From positions 1-49,822 of IMG/VR virus record IMGVR_UViG_3300017756_000015: 49,822 nucleotides of DNA, one strand, 5' to 3'. The notes below the pieces were generated by a model. That model was not told the DNA's origin. It worked only from the letters and a program-made list of their open reading frames with translations, and did not search any database. How positions within the stretch are numbered: the stretch's first letter is position 1; every line of letters starts with the position of its first letter. Below, piece by piece: positions 9,903-19,900 of this stretch. The stretch is from a virus. Both the position numbers and the translations under genes were made by a program.

Positions 9903-11434
9903 TAGAACTCGATTACGATTTTGATGTCTTCTACTTGGTCGTTAGCACGACTGATTGATCTCCTATTATCTATGTACACAACCTGACCAGTGTTTGAAGC
10001 AACTTCAGGTTTTGCATAACCGTTGTTGAACTTCATACCTAGATCATATTCTGTATTGTTGATAGTTCTAGAAGATGAGTTTGGAACAGCAGGGAAGTTG
10101 ACGTCGGGTTGTCCTGCAGCACCAGAGGTTGCACCACTGATAACGTTAGAACCGTCAAACTCATTCTGTGTACCTGTAACTTCTGGGAAGATACCATCAA
10201 CTGCGTTCTGATAATACTTCAGAAGTTTAGTTGTAGGATTCCAAGAAATTACTCTACCACGAGCAGTAACGTTGGTTCCACCAACAACTCGTGTTTGTGT
10301 AATAATTTCATCAGGAACATAGTTACCTTGGAATGTAGGAGAGAAGATAACTGCTTTAGCAGCAGAGATCGTCAAGTCAGAGATAAGTTCAGATGTACCA
10401 AATTTAAGTGGGTTTGTAATCAAACCGATACGACGATAGTCGTTATCAACAGGGAAGTCACCCGCACCCTCATCATATGAGAGTTTGGCATTAATCATTA
10501 CCCTAAAGGCACCGATTTCAGTAACAGCAGTGTCACCGTGCCCACCAGGAGGAGGCAAGATAACGTCAACCTGTCCACCAGTACCAGTACCGATACCAGT
10601 GATATTATCAATACTGATTTTACCGAATGTGTATCCAGTACCACCAGATGTAACAGTAGCAGAGATAACTTTACCACCGTCAACAACGATTGAGACACGA
10701 CCACCAGTTCCGTCACCGTTGATCGCTACGTTGTCGTAAGTACCATTGTTGTAACCAGACCCTGCAGCGTTGATAACAACAGTATCGACTTCACCTGCGA
10801 CTGCATTGGTTTGAACCGCTGCGTTAGTGAAGACGGGCATGTAGTCGTTTGAGAAAAACTTAAGAACGCTTGCAACTGGAATAGTGTACATATACTTCCA
10901 ACGATACCCGTCGCCAGTAGTGATGATGCTAGTACTAGTCCCAGTAGGCTCGACAGTAGAAGGTTTGCCATTAGGATCAGAGGGTGATGTACCATTGTAG
11001 ATACATTTGTATACTTGATACTGAGAGTTTACAACGTAAAAATCAGAATCATAGAGTTTAGTAGCACCTGAAGCAGCAGTCTTACTTGGGGAATAGTCAT
11101 GACGATACATGTCATAAGTAAAACCCAATCCACCAGTAGTTTGTTCTGGAGAAACCCAGTCGATTCTACGACAAACTTGAACGGTATCTGAAGCGAGGAC
11201 ACGTTTCATTGATACCATGTCGTCATAAGAACCAGAAAACTCTGAGAAAGAGTCCACTGCCTGAGGCGGTGAGTTCTCATTATCCCAGGGTTGCGGTCTT
11301 CCAATAAACAGATACAAACGATCTCTCGTTGTACCTGCTACATCGTCACTTTGAGTCGCGTCGGGACCTTCAAGTGCCTTGATGAACTTTTTCGCAGAAA
11401 ATATTCTAAACTGATCAGTTAATAGGGCTGCCAT
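9902..11434 (-). CDS. 8: Baseplate wedge subunit gp8
   Basis: This matches T4 gp8, which forms a dimer in each baseplate wedge. Conserved phrases occur in the right order: a YLFIGRPQPW segment near residue 42, RRIDW near 89, GDGYRWKYMYTIP near 174-186 (T4 has GDGYVWEYLFEIP), IGLITNPL near 334-341 and VVYIDNRRSI near 484-493 (T4 has MIYMENRPPI). The protein is 510 aa against 334 in T4. Much of the extra length is a GxGY beta-repeat insert at about residues 222-305 that ends in a Pro/Gly-rich PPPGGHGDT loop. A late promoter lies 27 nt upstream, and the stop overlaps the next start by one base. Confidence 0.9.
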   Translation of the reverse strand: MAALLTDQFRIFSAKKFIKALEGPDATQSDDVAGTTRDRLYLFIGRPQPWDNENSPPQAVDSFSEFSGSYDDMVSMKRVLASDTVQVCRRIDWVSPEQTTGGLGFTYDMYRHDYSPSKTAASGATKLYDSDFYVVNSQYQVYKCIYNGTSPSDPNGKPSTVEPTGTSTSIITTGDGYRWKYMYTIPVASVLKFFSNDYMPVFTNAAVQTNAVAGEVDTVVINAAGSGYNNGTYDNVAINGDGTGGRVSIVVDGGKVISATVTSGGTGYTFGKISIDNITGIGTGTGGQVDVILPPPGGHGDTAVTEIGAFRVMINAKLSYDEGAGDFPVDNDYRRIGLITNPLKFGTSELISDLTISAAKAVIFSPTFQGNYVPDEIITQTRVVGGTNVTARGRVISWNPTTKLLKYYQNAVDGIFPEVTGTQNEFDGSNVISGATSGAAGQPDVNFPAVPNSSSRTINNTEYDLGMKFNNGYAKPEVASNTGQVVYIDNRRSISRANDQVEDIKIVIEF

Positions 11435-11460
11435 TTGCGGATACTATTTGTCCTCTTGTT

Positions 11461-11468
11461 TATTTATC
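11461..11468 (-). promoter_or_regulatory. T4-type late promoter octamer (GATAAATA)
   Basis: The minus strand reads GATAAATA in the 38-nt gap between the 1389-aa gene and gp8, 27 nt upstream of the gp8 ATG. It matches the T4 late consensus except at the first base. Confidence 0.7.
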
Positions 11469-11472
11469 GTAG

Positions 11473-14400
11473 TTACGAGCGAACTGTTGTAAGATATTCA
11501 ATGCTCTTAATCCTGTAAGAGGCACCGCCATTACCATTAAGAACTTCACCACCTAATACTGCTTGTGCAGCAGCGTTCGCTCCAGTGCTATCACCGCCTG
11601 CATTAGTAAATGTAACGGTTGGGTGTAGATTGTAGGTGCCATCTACAGTTTGAGGGATTCCATACCCTCCATTACCAATAGTAATAGATGCAACTTGGTC
11701 TCCTGCAGTCGTCATAACTACAGTACCAGTTGACTGTATATCACCTGTGTTCTCGATCGCTATTGTTGGGACTCCAGTATAGTTAGTTCCAGGATTTGCA
11801 ATAATAAAGTCAATTATACTGCTATTTTGAGAGAACTCATAGAGTAATCCCGCGATACCGATGTTAACATTTCCAGTATTAAAGGGTATAACATTGTTAA
11901 CTTGTAGAACTCCATTTGTAGAATTCCAAGAAACAACAGTTGCTCTAACGCCAGAAATAGCACCAGTTACAACTTCATTAGTCTGGAAGTTTTGTGCATT
12001 ACCACTTGCAACATCTAATGTGATATTTAGGATAGAAGGGTGTGCTACACCGTCAGCAAGTCCACCTGCCTCAACGACAGTTGCGTACTTGAATGGAATA
12101 TCAGCATCCTTAATACTGTCACCAACTTGGAATAGAGTTGTGTTAGTACCACCTTGAGTCTCCTCAATACCATAAAGTGAACTGAATATACCACCATCAA
12201 GATTAATTTGACTAGCATAGTCAGTAGAAGTATTCACCAAGTCAGGAATACCATCACCTGCTCCTGCATTCTCATCATCATCTTCAAAGTCTTTATCGGT
12301 TAATGATCCGAGAGGAATTGTAAGTGTAGGAATACTATTTCCTACTGAATCAATAACGACGTGTGGTAAAATACCTGCACCAGAAGATGCTGCAACACCT
12401 GCATCAAACTGTACAATAGCATCTTCAGTCGAAGGTCTACCACCATCAATAAATGCTAGTTCATCAACTTCAAATGTAACTAGAAGTTCTCTAGTAGCAG
12501 CGTCGAAATCATATACTTTTGCAATTTTATTATTAGCATTCTCAACACGACGTATAACTCTGTCACCAACGTTGAACTTATAGTTAGAAGTTCCATCAGG
12601 TAAGTTTTGAATAGTATCTAATACGACTCTCTGATCATAGTTGAAGTTTACACCACGAGTTAGACCAGTAAATTTACCTGCAGTTTTACTAGTATATGCA
12701 ATAGTCTCTTTGTTGACAATGATTTGACCAGATCCAGGATATGCATCTGTTGAGTCAACAAATATGCTTGTATCATTTGCACTAACATCTTTGACAAGAC
12801 CAGTAAGGTAAATTGCACTAGAGTTAAATGCTTGTCTTGCTCTAGTCTTACGCTTAAGATTTACAAGTTTAGTGAAGATAACATTTGGTACAGAAGTATA
12901 TCCTTCACCTGGGTCGGTAATATTAATACCTGTAATAACACCCTGTGATATATTTGCCTCTGCTTTTGCACCAATACCTCCACCACCAGAAATGAGAACA
13001 TAAGGTTCTTCTTGATAGAACTCACCTGGATCAACAATATTGACACCTGTAACTTTACCTAAGGTATCAATCGCAGCAGCACCTTGTGCACCTTGTCCAC
13101 CACCACCTTCAAAGATGAGCGTTGGAGGAGATGCATAACTTCTACCTTGATTGAGCAGAGATAAACCAGTAACAGTTTGAACAGTAGGAGCACCTACTGC
13201 ACCAGATCCTTCACCACCAAGAATTTTTGCTTTAGCAGGACCAAAGAAGTTATCACCTTTTCTAGTCATCTTGACATAAGCAACAGAACCGTTACTTGCA
13301 AGTACAACATCACCTGTTGCTAGTGATGGGAATGTTGATGGTTGTGCAGGAACAGTATCACCTTCAAATATAGGAGCACCATAATACTGTGGACCGATAG
13401 CATATGGATACACAGGATTACCACTACCATCCTCAGTCATGAAGTAAGCATAAGTTCCGTTAGGATACTCTGGCGTTACACCAAACTTACCATTATATGC
13501 ATCTAAGGTTCCTACAGTAGAATCGTAAATATAATCTGATGTAAGATCTCCTAAAATATAACCATCGTTAACTAGTCTGACTCCATATCCAGGTCTGAGG
13601 TAACCAAATAAGTATAGTACTGTAGGTGCATCTACTGGAACTGTAAATCGTATCTCTCTAGTAGTAGCAAGGTTGAAACCACTGAGGTATTGTGCGTATG
13701 TAACGCTCGCTCCATCAATCCAGTACGAGATACCATTGCCAGAATAGAGAACTGAAGTATCACCAATAACAGCAGGATTGCTACTGTGCCAACCATCCGT
13801 CTGAGTAGAGAATAGGACATGGTTTGAGTCGTCATTTGTCGAGTCATCTTGATTAAAAATGTAAGTTTTTCCTCTATACAGATTCAGAAATTCTGGCGAT
13901 GATCCATCAAATGCAAACTCACCGTTAGCAACAGTAACTGCATAAGTCACAGTGCTTGCAGTGTTTACAATAGGTCTAGCACCTTGAATTTCTGCTGTAG
14001 TCCTTAAACGGAAACTAGAAGTTTCCCTTGCTACTGCACCAGAAGAATTGTATCCCCATGGTCCATAGATCGGGTATCCATCAAAGGACATACCAAGGAT
14101 TCTAGAGTGACCATCTGCATATCTTGAATAATCTAACGTTGCTCCACTTCCGTAATAACCGTTGATATAATATGTGTTAGGGGTAACTCCTGCTGTTCCA
14201 GTTTGTGTTGCAGTATCAAGTTGAATATAACCTTCGTCACCTGCATACCCAGACATATATCTGTGATTAGCACAATAGTAATATATTTTCTGCGTCTCAT
14301 CACCATTCATGATGAACCATGGTTGCAAGCTATTTTCGTAATCTGCAACAACGTTTCCTGATGATCCTGTGCTTGTGTAATATAATGTACCACCATTTAA

Positions 14401-15642
14401 AGTTCCATCTGCAGTTGTAGAGAACTGCATAGGATGTGGTGCATTACCTTGACTATTTGAACTATCTGACTGATTCCATATAATAAGATTATTCTGATGA
14501 ACTTTAATATCTTCTGGAGCAAGATAATACTGACCTGATGTAAAAGCACCAAACTCATTTGCATGAGTACCAAAGTCGATATAAAACAGACCATTGTTGA
14601 AAGTAATAGGATCTGCAGATACTCTAAACTTAAACCCGTTAGAACCTAGGCAAAGATCACCATTAGCAAAACTATCACCAGTAAGAAGTCTTAGATAAAT
14701 TCTTGTTATAACTCCTAGACTATTTCTAACAATCTTTGCAATCTCTCCACGCCCAGTTCCCGCAATATCATCAACAATTCTACCAACTTCAATAGCACCA
14801 AGAGTCTCATCAATCTGATCTACAGGTAGCATTACATTATCAAATTCTACCTTAACATTCCAAATGAATACTCTTAATAAACCCCATTCAAATACACCTT
14901 TTCCAATTTTAAACTCATCTATAGTTTTACTGGTATGATAATAATGAACTCCACTATCATTGATAGTATCATATGCAGTAGTATTTTTTACATAATCATA
15001 TTTAATTACATCAATGGGGAAGTTTGTAAATGCATTACCTGCCACGCCCCAATCAGCGGTATGTAATAGACCACCATTTGCTAATATACCAACTGCTTTA
15101 TTTTCTTGAAATTCTCTAGTTCCTGGATTTGGAACGTCTTTACCGCCACGAAATACAAACTCTTGATTGAAGTTTCTATCTACAACATCAGTAGAACCTC
15201 CAGGTTGTCTTTCATTTACATAAACCTGTGAAGGTTTTGGATGATTATCTGATACGATAGTTAATCTATCAGTTTTTGCAGTACCAGATAATGCAAAAGT
15301 TCCTTGTGTTAATGAGTTAGGATGACGTTGCCATATTCTATTGAAATCAAATGAATTTACTACGTTTGGTGTTTCTTGTTCTGGAATGATCTGCAAACGT
15401 AAAGGATCATATCCACTTCCTCTTTCTAAAACTCTTACATGAACAATTTGTCCACCAGAACCGATGATCGGATATAATAATGCTGCTACAGTTGGTGTAC
15501 CACAACCTGTAATTGTTAGGCGAGGGGGATCCGCAGGATCATAACCTGATCCTCCGTTTAAAACTTTTACAGCACGAACACCGAACACCTCATCAAAGAT
15601 AGGTTCGATCGATGCACCTGTTCCTGGGACAGTTCTTGCCAT
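11473..15642 (-). CDS. Modular structural protein with cupredoxin-like and YHYH-like domains (1389 aa)
   Basis: Residues 10-80 hold two GxGY beta repeats. Around residues 380-470 is a cupredoxin-like segment with a full type-1-copper-style ligand set: His403 (APHPMQF) and Cys457-x2-His460-x2-Met463 (YYYCANHRYM). A YHYH-like domain follows (HSRILGMSFDGYPIYGPWGY, about 511-530). It is interrupted at about 565-690 by a second cupredoxin-like fold whose Cys/His/Met triad is lost, then resumes (LDAYNGKFGVTPEYPNGTYA, about 714-733). More GxGY repeats occupy about 800-930, and a DSTDAYPGSG beta-sandwich module lies near 950-1000. The ATG is 3 nt after the 414-aa gene, so the two are probably cotranscribed. 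Position between genes 6 and 8 suggests a baseplate or fibre component. Copper binding is inferred from pattern only. Confidence 0.8.
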   Translation of the reverse strand: MARTVPGTGASIEPIFDEVFGVRAVKVLNGGSGYDPADPPRLTITGCGTPTVAALLYPIIGSGGQIVHVRVLERGSGYDPLRLQIIPEQETPNVVNSFDFNRIWQRHPNSLTQGTFALSGTAKTDRLTIVSDNHPKPSQVYVNERQPGGSTDVVDRNFNQEFVFRGGKDVPNPGTREFQENKAVGILANGGLLHTADWGVAGNAFTNFPIDVIKYDYVKNTTAYDTINDSGVHYYHTSKTIDEFKIGKGVFEWGLLRVFIWNVKVEFDNVMLPVDQIDETLGAIEVGRIVDDIAGTGRGEIAKIVRNSLGVITRIYLRLLTGDSFANGDLCLGSNGFKFRVSADPITFNNGLFYIDFGTHANEFGAFTSGQYYLAPEDIKVHQNNLIIWNQSDSSNSQGNAPHPMQFSTTADGTLNGGTLYYTSTGSSGNVVADYENSLQPWFIMNGDETQKIYYYCANHRYMSGYAGDEGYIQLDTATQTGTAGVTPNTYYINGYYGSGATLDYSRYADGHSRILGMSFDGYPIYGPWGYNSSGAVARETSSFRLRTTAEIQGARPIVNTASTVTYAVTVANGEFAFDGSSPEFLNLYRGKTYIFNQDDSTNDDSNHVLFSTQTDGWHSSNPAVIGDTSVLYSGNGISYWIDGASVTYAQYLSGFNLATTREIRFTVPVDAPTVLYLFGYLRPGYGVRLVNDGYILGDLTSDYIYDSTVGTLDAYNGKFGVTPEYPNGTYAYFMTEDGSGNPVYPYAIGPQYYGAPIFEGDTVPAQPSTFPSLATGDVVLASNGSVAYVKMTRKGDNFFGPAKAKILGGEGSGAVGAPTVQTVTGLSLLNQGRSYASPPTLIFEGGGGQGAQGAAAIDTLGKVTGVNIVDPGEFYQEEPYVLISGGGGIGAKAEANISQGVITGINITDPGEGYTSVPNVIFTKLVNLKRKTRARQAFNSSAIYLTGLVKDVSANDTSIFVDSTDAYPGSGQIIVNKETIAYTSKTAGKFTGLTRGVNFNYDQRVVLDTIQNLPDGTSNYKFNVGDRVIRRVENANNKIAKVYDFDAATRELLVTFEVDELAFIDGGRPSTEDAIVQFDAGVAASSGAGILPHVVIDSVGNSIPTLTIPLGSLTDKDFEDDDENAGAGDGIPDLVNTSTDYASQINLDGGIFSSLYGIEETQGGTNTTLFQVGDSIKDADIPFKYATVVEAGGLADGVAHPSILNITLDVASGNAQNFQTNEVVTGAISGVRATVVSWNSTNGVLQVNNVIPFNTGNVNIGIAGLLYEFSQNSSIIDFIIANPGTNYTGVPTIAIENTGDIQSTGTVVMTTAGDQVASITIGNGGYGIPQTVDGTYNLHPTVTFTNAGGDSTGANAAAQAVLGGEVLNGNGGASYRIKSIEYLTTVRS

Positions 15643-15645
15643 TTA

Positions 15646-16890
15646 TTATGATACGATGTTAATGGTTCCTTGCATTGCAGCATGGAGTGTACACTGATAA
15701 TAAAGAGTTGATGGAGCATCAAAAGGAATAGTCCAATATAATACTGCAGTGATACTACCAGTCTGTCCTGTTGTATATGGTGTTCCTGATAAACCCTGTG
15801 TGGATTGAATCCTAAATGGGTGTCCTCCACCTTCAACGGTATTATCAAATGCATAAGTAAATCCTCTATGCAGATATAACGTTGGGTCACGGTTTTCTCC
15901 TGCAGGAAGTCCAGGTCCGTTGATTAGGAAGTCACTACTTGAGTTCTCTACAGGTGCACCTACCTCATACCAAATGATAGGACCAGATGTAGGAGTTGGA
16001 ATCCATTCAGATCCAGACCAATACAGCATATCACCTTGAGTTAGACCTGATGTGTTAGTATCAGTCAGAGCAGCAAGTGTTGTTGTTAAAGTTCCAGAGA
16101 AGTTCACTGTTACAGTGTCTCCAACGACTGCAGTAGTAATGTTACTACCACCTGCAATAGTTAATGTATCTGTTTGACTATTTGCTGTTGTTGATCCTGT
16201 ATCACCTGCAACAGAAGCGAATACGTTAATACTACCGATACCTGCAGCATCATCAGCAGGTAACCATTTAGAAGTAGAAGTATTCCACTTTAAAACTTGA
16301 TCATTACTAGGAGGAGTTGTAGTTGTATCAACATCAGATAGCATGTTAACACTAGAATACTCAGTAAGTAACTTTGCTCTTGTATCTCCAACACCACCTG
16401 CAGTAATATTAATATTTACATATGGATTATCATCACCATTAACCGTGAAATAATAACCAGTATAAGTTGCTGCAGCAGGGGCAGAACCTAATGCGTTATA
16501 TTCGTTCTTATAAGAAATCGTAGTTGGAATATCTACACCACCAGTCGCACCATCGAAAGTAGAAGTAACACCACCTGCAGCAAGAGTAATATCGCCAGTT
16601 CCGTTCGTAGCGAGTGGGATATTACCGTTTGAAGATGAAATGATACTATTACCATTTACATCCAACGCTGCAGTCAGGTTGGTGTAATCCGATGGCAAAA
16701 ATGTGGCACCGTTATACCTTAATACTTGCCCTACAGCAGGGTTAGTGGTATCGACAGTAAGTGTCGTACCATTACCTAACGCTGCATAGATTTCATTGAA
16801 GTTGTCATTGACTTTATCGCCACCAACTCGCAGGGTATCCCCTGTGTTGTCATTTGCCGATGTGCCAAGACCAAGAGTTTGCTTAGCCAT
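15646..16890 (-). CDS. Structural protein with C-terminal cupredoxin-like domain (414 aa)
   Basis: The N-terminus (MAKQTLGLGTSANDNTGDTL, residues 1-20, then KVNDNFNEIYAALG) is a short anchoring module I associate with tail-fibre-like proteins of marine phages. A low-complexity Thr/Asn/Gly beta region follows. The last 90 residues look like a cupredoxin: a DPTLYLHRGFTYAFDN strand, His357 in GGGHPFRIQ, a WTIPFDAPSTLYYQC strand, then Cys400-x2-His403-x2-Met406 and a closing strand (GTINIVS). All four type 1 copper ligands are in place. It has its own late promoter and precedes the 1389-aa gene. Metal binding and any role in adsorption are inference. Confidence 0.8.
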   Translation of the reverse strand: MAKQTLGLGTSANDNTGDTLRVGGDKVNDNFNEIYAALGNGTTLTVDTTNPAVGQVLRYNGATFLPSDYTNLTAALDVNGNSIISSSNGNIPLATNGTGDITLAAGGVTSTFDGATGGVDIPTTISYKNEYNALGSAPAAATYTGYYFTVNGDDNPYVNINITAGGVGDTRAKLLTEYSSVNMLSDVDTTTTPPSNDQVLKWNTSTSKWLPADDAAGIGSINVFASVAGDTGSTTANSQTDTLTIAGGSNITTAVVGDTVTVNFSGTLTTTLAALTDTNTSGLTQGDMLYWSGSEWIPTPTSGPIIWYEVGAPVENSSSDFLINGPGLPAGENRDPTLYLHRGFTYAFDNTVEGGGHPFRIQSTQGLSGTPYTTGQTGSITAVLYWTIPFDAPSTLYYQCTLHAAMQGTINIVS

Positions 16891-16910
16891 TACTCGCTAC
16901 GATTTTTAGT

Positions 16911-16918
16911 TATTTATG
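16911..16918 (-). promoter_or_regulatory. T4-type late promoter octamer overlapping the giant gene's stop codon
   Basis: The minus strand reads CATAAATA, 21 nt upstream of the 414-aa gene. The TAA at 16916-16914 inside the octamer is also the stop codon of the 6588-aa gene. Confidence 0.7.
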
Positions 16919-19900
16919 GGGTTTCGGGGTCTACTAACTCTTCACCGTAAGTTGAAAGGTCAGGAGCAACATAATCATCAGGAACAACAGTGTCAACGCT
17001 GATGCCTGGATTTTGATATCCAGAACCAGTTGCACTGAGTTCAACACCTGCAACACCAACCAAGGCACGAATGTTTCCATCGAATCCAGAGATGGAGTCG
17101 ATTCTTACGGTAGGTCTAGAAGTATATCCAGAACCTCCACCAGTGACTTGAACTGTGTCAATGAATCCAGATGTCAAGACCGCAGTTGCAGATGCGTTCT
17201 GACCGAATACAGATCCAAGATAATCAAATGTGATTAGAGAGTTAGAAGATTCAATAACAGCAACTTCTCTGTCTGAAGTCTCACCTTGAATGTCAATAAA
17301 GTCACCAGGTTCGATTGGAGGTACAACCTCAGCAGCGTCAACGTCTGCTTCAGAACCAACATAAGAGAATGCGACGAAAGTAGATCCGAATCTAGGAATC
17401 TCAGAGAAGATGATTCTAGAACCAACAATCTCAAAACCAACTCCAGGTTCTTGGATCACACCGTTGAGCGAACAGATGATGTTGTTCTCAGGTCTGATCA
17501 CACTAGACTGAACACCATCAGTCAGTGTCAATGAGTAGAACACGTCATTACGCTTAAGGTTGAAGGACTGTCTCAATGAGTCAAACTCGAATGAGATGTC
17601 ATCCAACTGTCTAAGTTTACCAATGTAGAATCCAGTGAAGGATGCTCCAAGATCAGGTGCTTCAGTAAACTGAATCTGGTTAGAGAACGCTGTGTATGCG
17701 TTAGTAGCACCTGGTGGTTGTAAGATACCATTAACGAAGATTAGGAGGTGTCCTGCAGGATCTGGGAGGTATGAGGTGCCATTGTTCTGTGACAGATTGA
17801 ATGTAGTCTGTGTACCATCAAATCCCTTGAAGGATCTCTTGACTCTTGCCTTAAGATCAACTTGAGTGACGATGACAGAACCATATGAATCAGGTCCCTT
17901 GATAGCATCTCTAACACCGAATGTTCCTGCAACGTCACTTAGATACAGACGCTTATTAACACCGTCTGGACGTACATCCTGTACAAGAGCAGCACCTGCA
18001 CCTGCAGTTGTAACGATAGTTGCGATAGAAGCATATCCCACGGGGAATGTTGCTGCTAACCCGTAATCACCAATCTGATCACCCTGAGTAAATGTTCCTT
18101 GATACTCAACCATGTAGACGTAGTTATTTGCAATGTCTACATCAGTAATGATACCGTATGTGGCAGAATCTTGAACACCAGATACAACCTTATAAAGTCT
18201 GTTACCAACAGTGAAGTTATTAAGTCCACTGATAATATTAATACCAAATCTCTTGTATCCGACAGATGCGATTCTGTCACCAACACCGATGTCCAGACCT
18301 GCGTACTTAGAAACCGTAATATACTGTCTGGAAGATGAAGGATAAACAACTGCAGTTGTCTCAAAGTTACCTAAGAGAGATGCAGTATCGACAGTCAACT
18401 TACCACCAGTATTATCAGTGATTGCTGCTTCTGTCTTCAAGAATGAAGTAGGTTGTGCAGTAGCACCAGAGGTATAACCTTTGAATGGAATGTCAGCAAC
18501 AAAATCACCCTTCAGATTAATGATATGAACACGAGTTTCAAGAGCACTAATCTGAGCAGTAGTGGAGTTAGTTGCACCAACAACGTTATCTGTAATTGCC
18601 CAAGGACCTGCTGTAATCTTAACATCAAGATACTTGAAGTTAGCATCCTCATGGAACCCGTAAACAACACCCGTGATCGAAGGTGCACCTTGCTTGGCAA
18701 CAACTTCATTCATAGTGAAAGGACCATCAGTGATATCACCATCAATTCTAAATCTAGAGTAGACCTGTGCGACTAGACCCTCATTGAGAGTGACAGATTC
18801 AACTTCACAATATGCGTTGCTGAGTAAACCGTATACAAAGTCAGCAGGATTAAGTCCACCGTTGACACCAACAGGAACAACTGCATTTCCGTATGCTTTT
18901 GTAGGAATAGAGATTCCATTATAAGTTGTAATACCGATATAAGAAGTATCGTTACTTAACTGATTAGTGATGATTCTAAGGTTAGTTCTGAGCATCGCAG
19001 AAACAGATGCCTTAGTATAGTTTGCAGCATCAGTAGAACTGTAGAAGGAGTAGAATCCTGCAGCAGTAGAAGGAGATGTCAAACTATTATCAAGAGTAGC
19101 AATCATGTATTGCTGTAGCAATTCAAGAATGTAGTTTTTAGTATTAAACTCAGTATCAGAGAAGAATGTTTTACCACTTTGTGCTTGATAAGGATCAAGT
19201 GCACCCTTAGTAAGTTTTGCACCCCAAACAAGAATACCAGTAGAACCATCACCAGTCCAAACAGTAGCACCTGCACCACTCTTAATGATAAACTTAGATC
19301 TTAGAGTATTGAAACCGAAGGAGAATGTACATGTGATGTAACATCTGTACCAACCATTTCCAAGAGGAATAGCACCGAATGCATCGGCAGTAATACCACC
19401 CTGAGGAGTAAATACTGTTCCAGTTGTACCGTTTGAAAGGTTGAGATCGAAGAATGCGTTCTGTTCACCTGCACCACCTGGATCAAGTTGTAGTTGGAAT
19501 CTAATCGATTGTGAACCAGATGCTTTAGCAAATCCAGAGAAAGTAAACTGCTGTGTTGCAGAAGTTCCAGGAGAACCAGTATCAAACGATTCGTTAGTAG
19601 TATCGAAAGTAACTGTGCCAGAGTCAAAGGTTTCAAATGCTGTTAAGTTATAATCTCTGTTAATTTCATGCTGTCCATTTTGACCATTATTAGGAGTAAC
19701 GTCTTCTGCAGTTTGAGTATCATCTGGAGCAAGACCTGCGTTATCAGTGATAGTTACATTAGTTGTAGGAGTCCAGTTGATTCCATATGCCTCAGGGTTA
19801 GTCCAGAGGTTTGTACCTGCAATCTGACCAGAGATATTAGAAGTAATAAGTCTTGCGCTTGCAAGAGTTCTAACGTTAGCAACTTCAGTGTACCAGTCAT

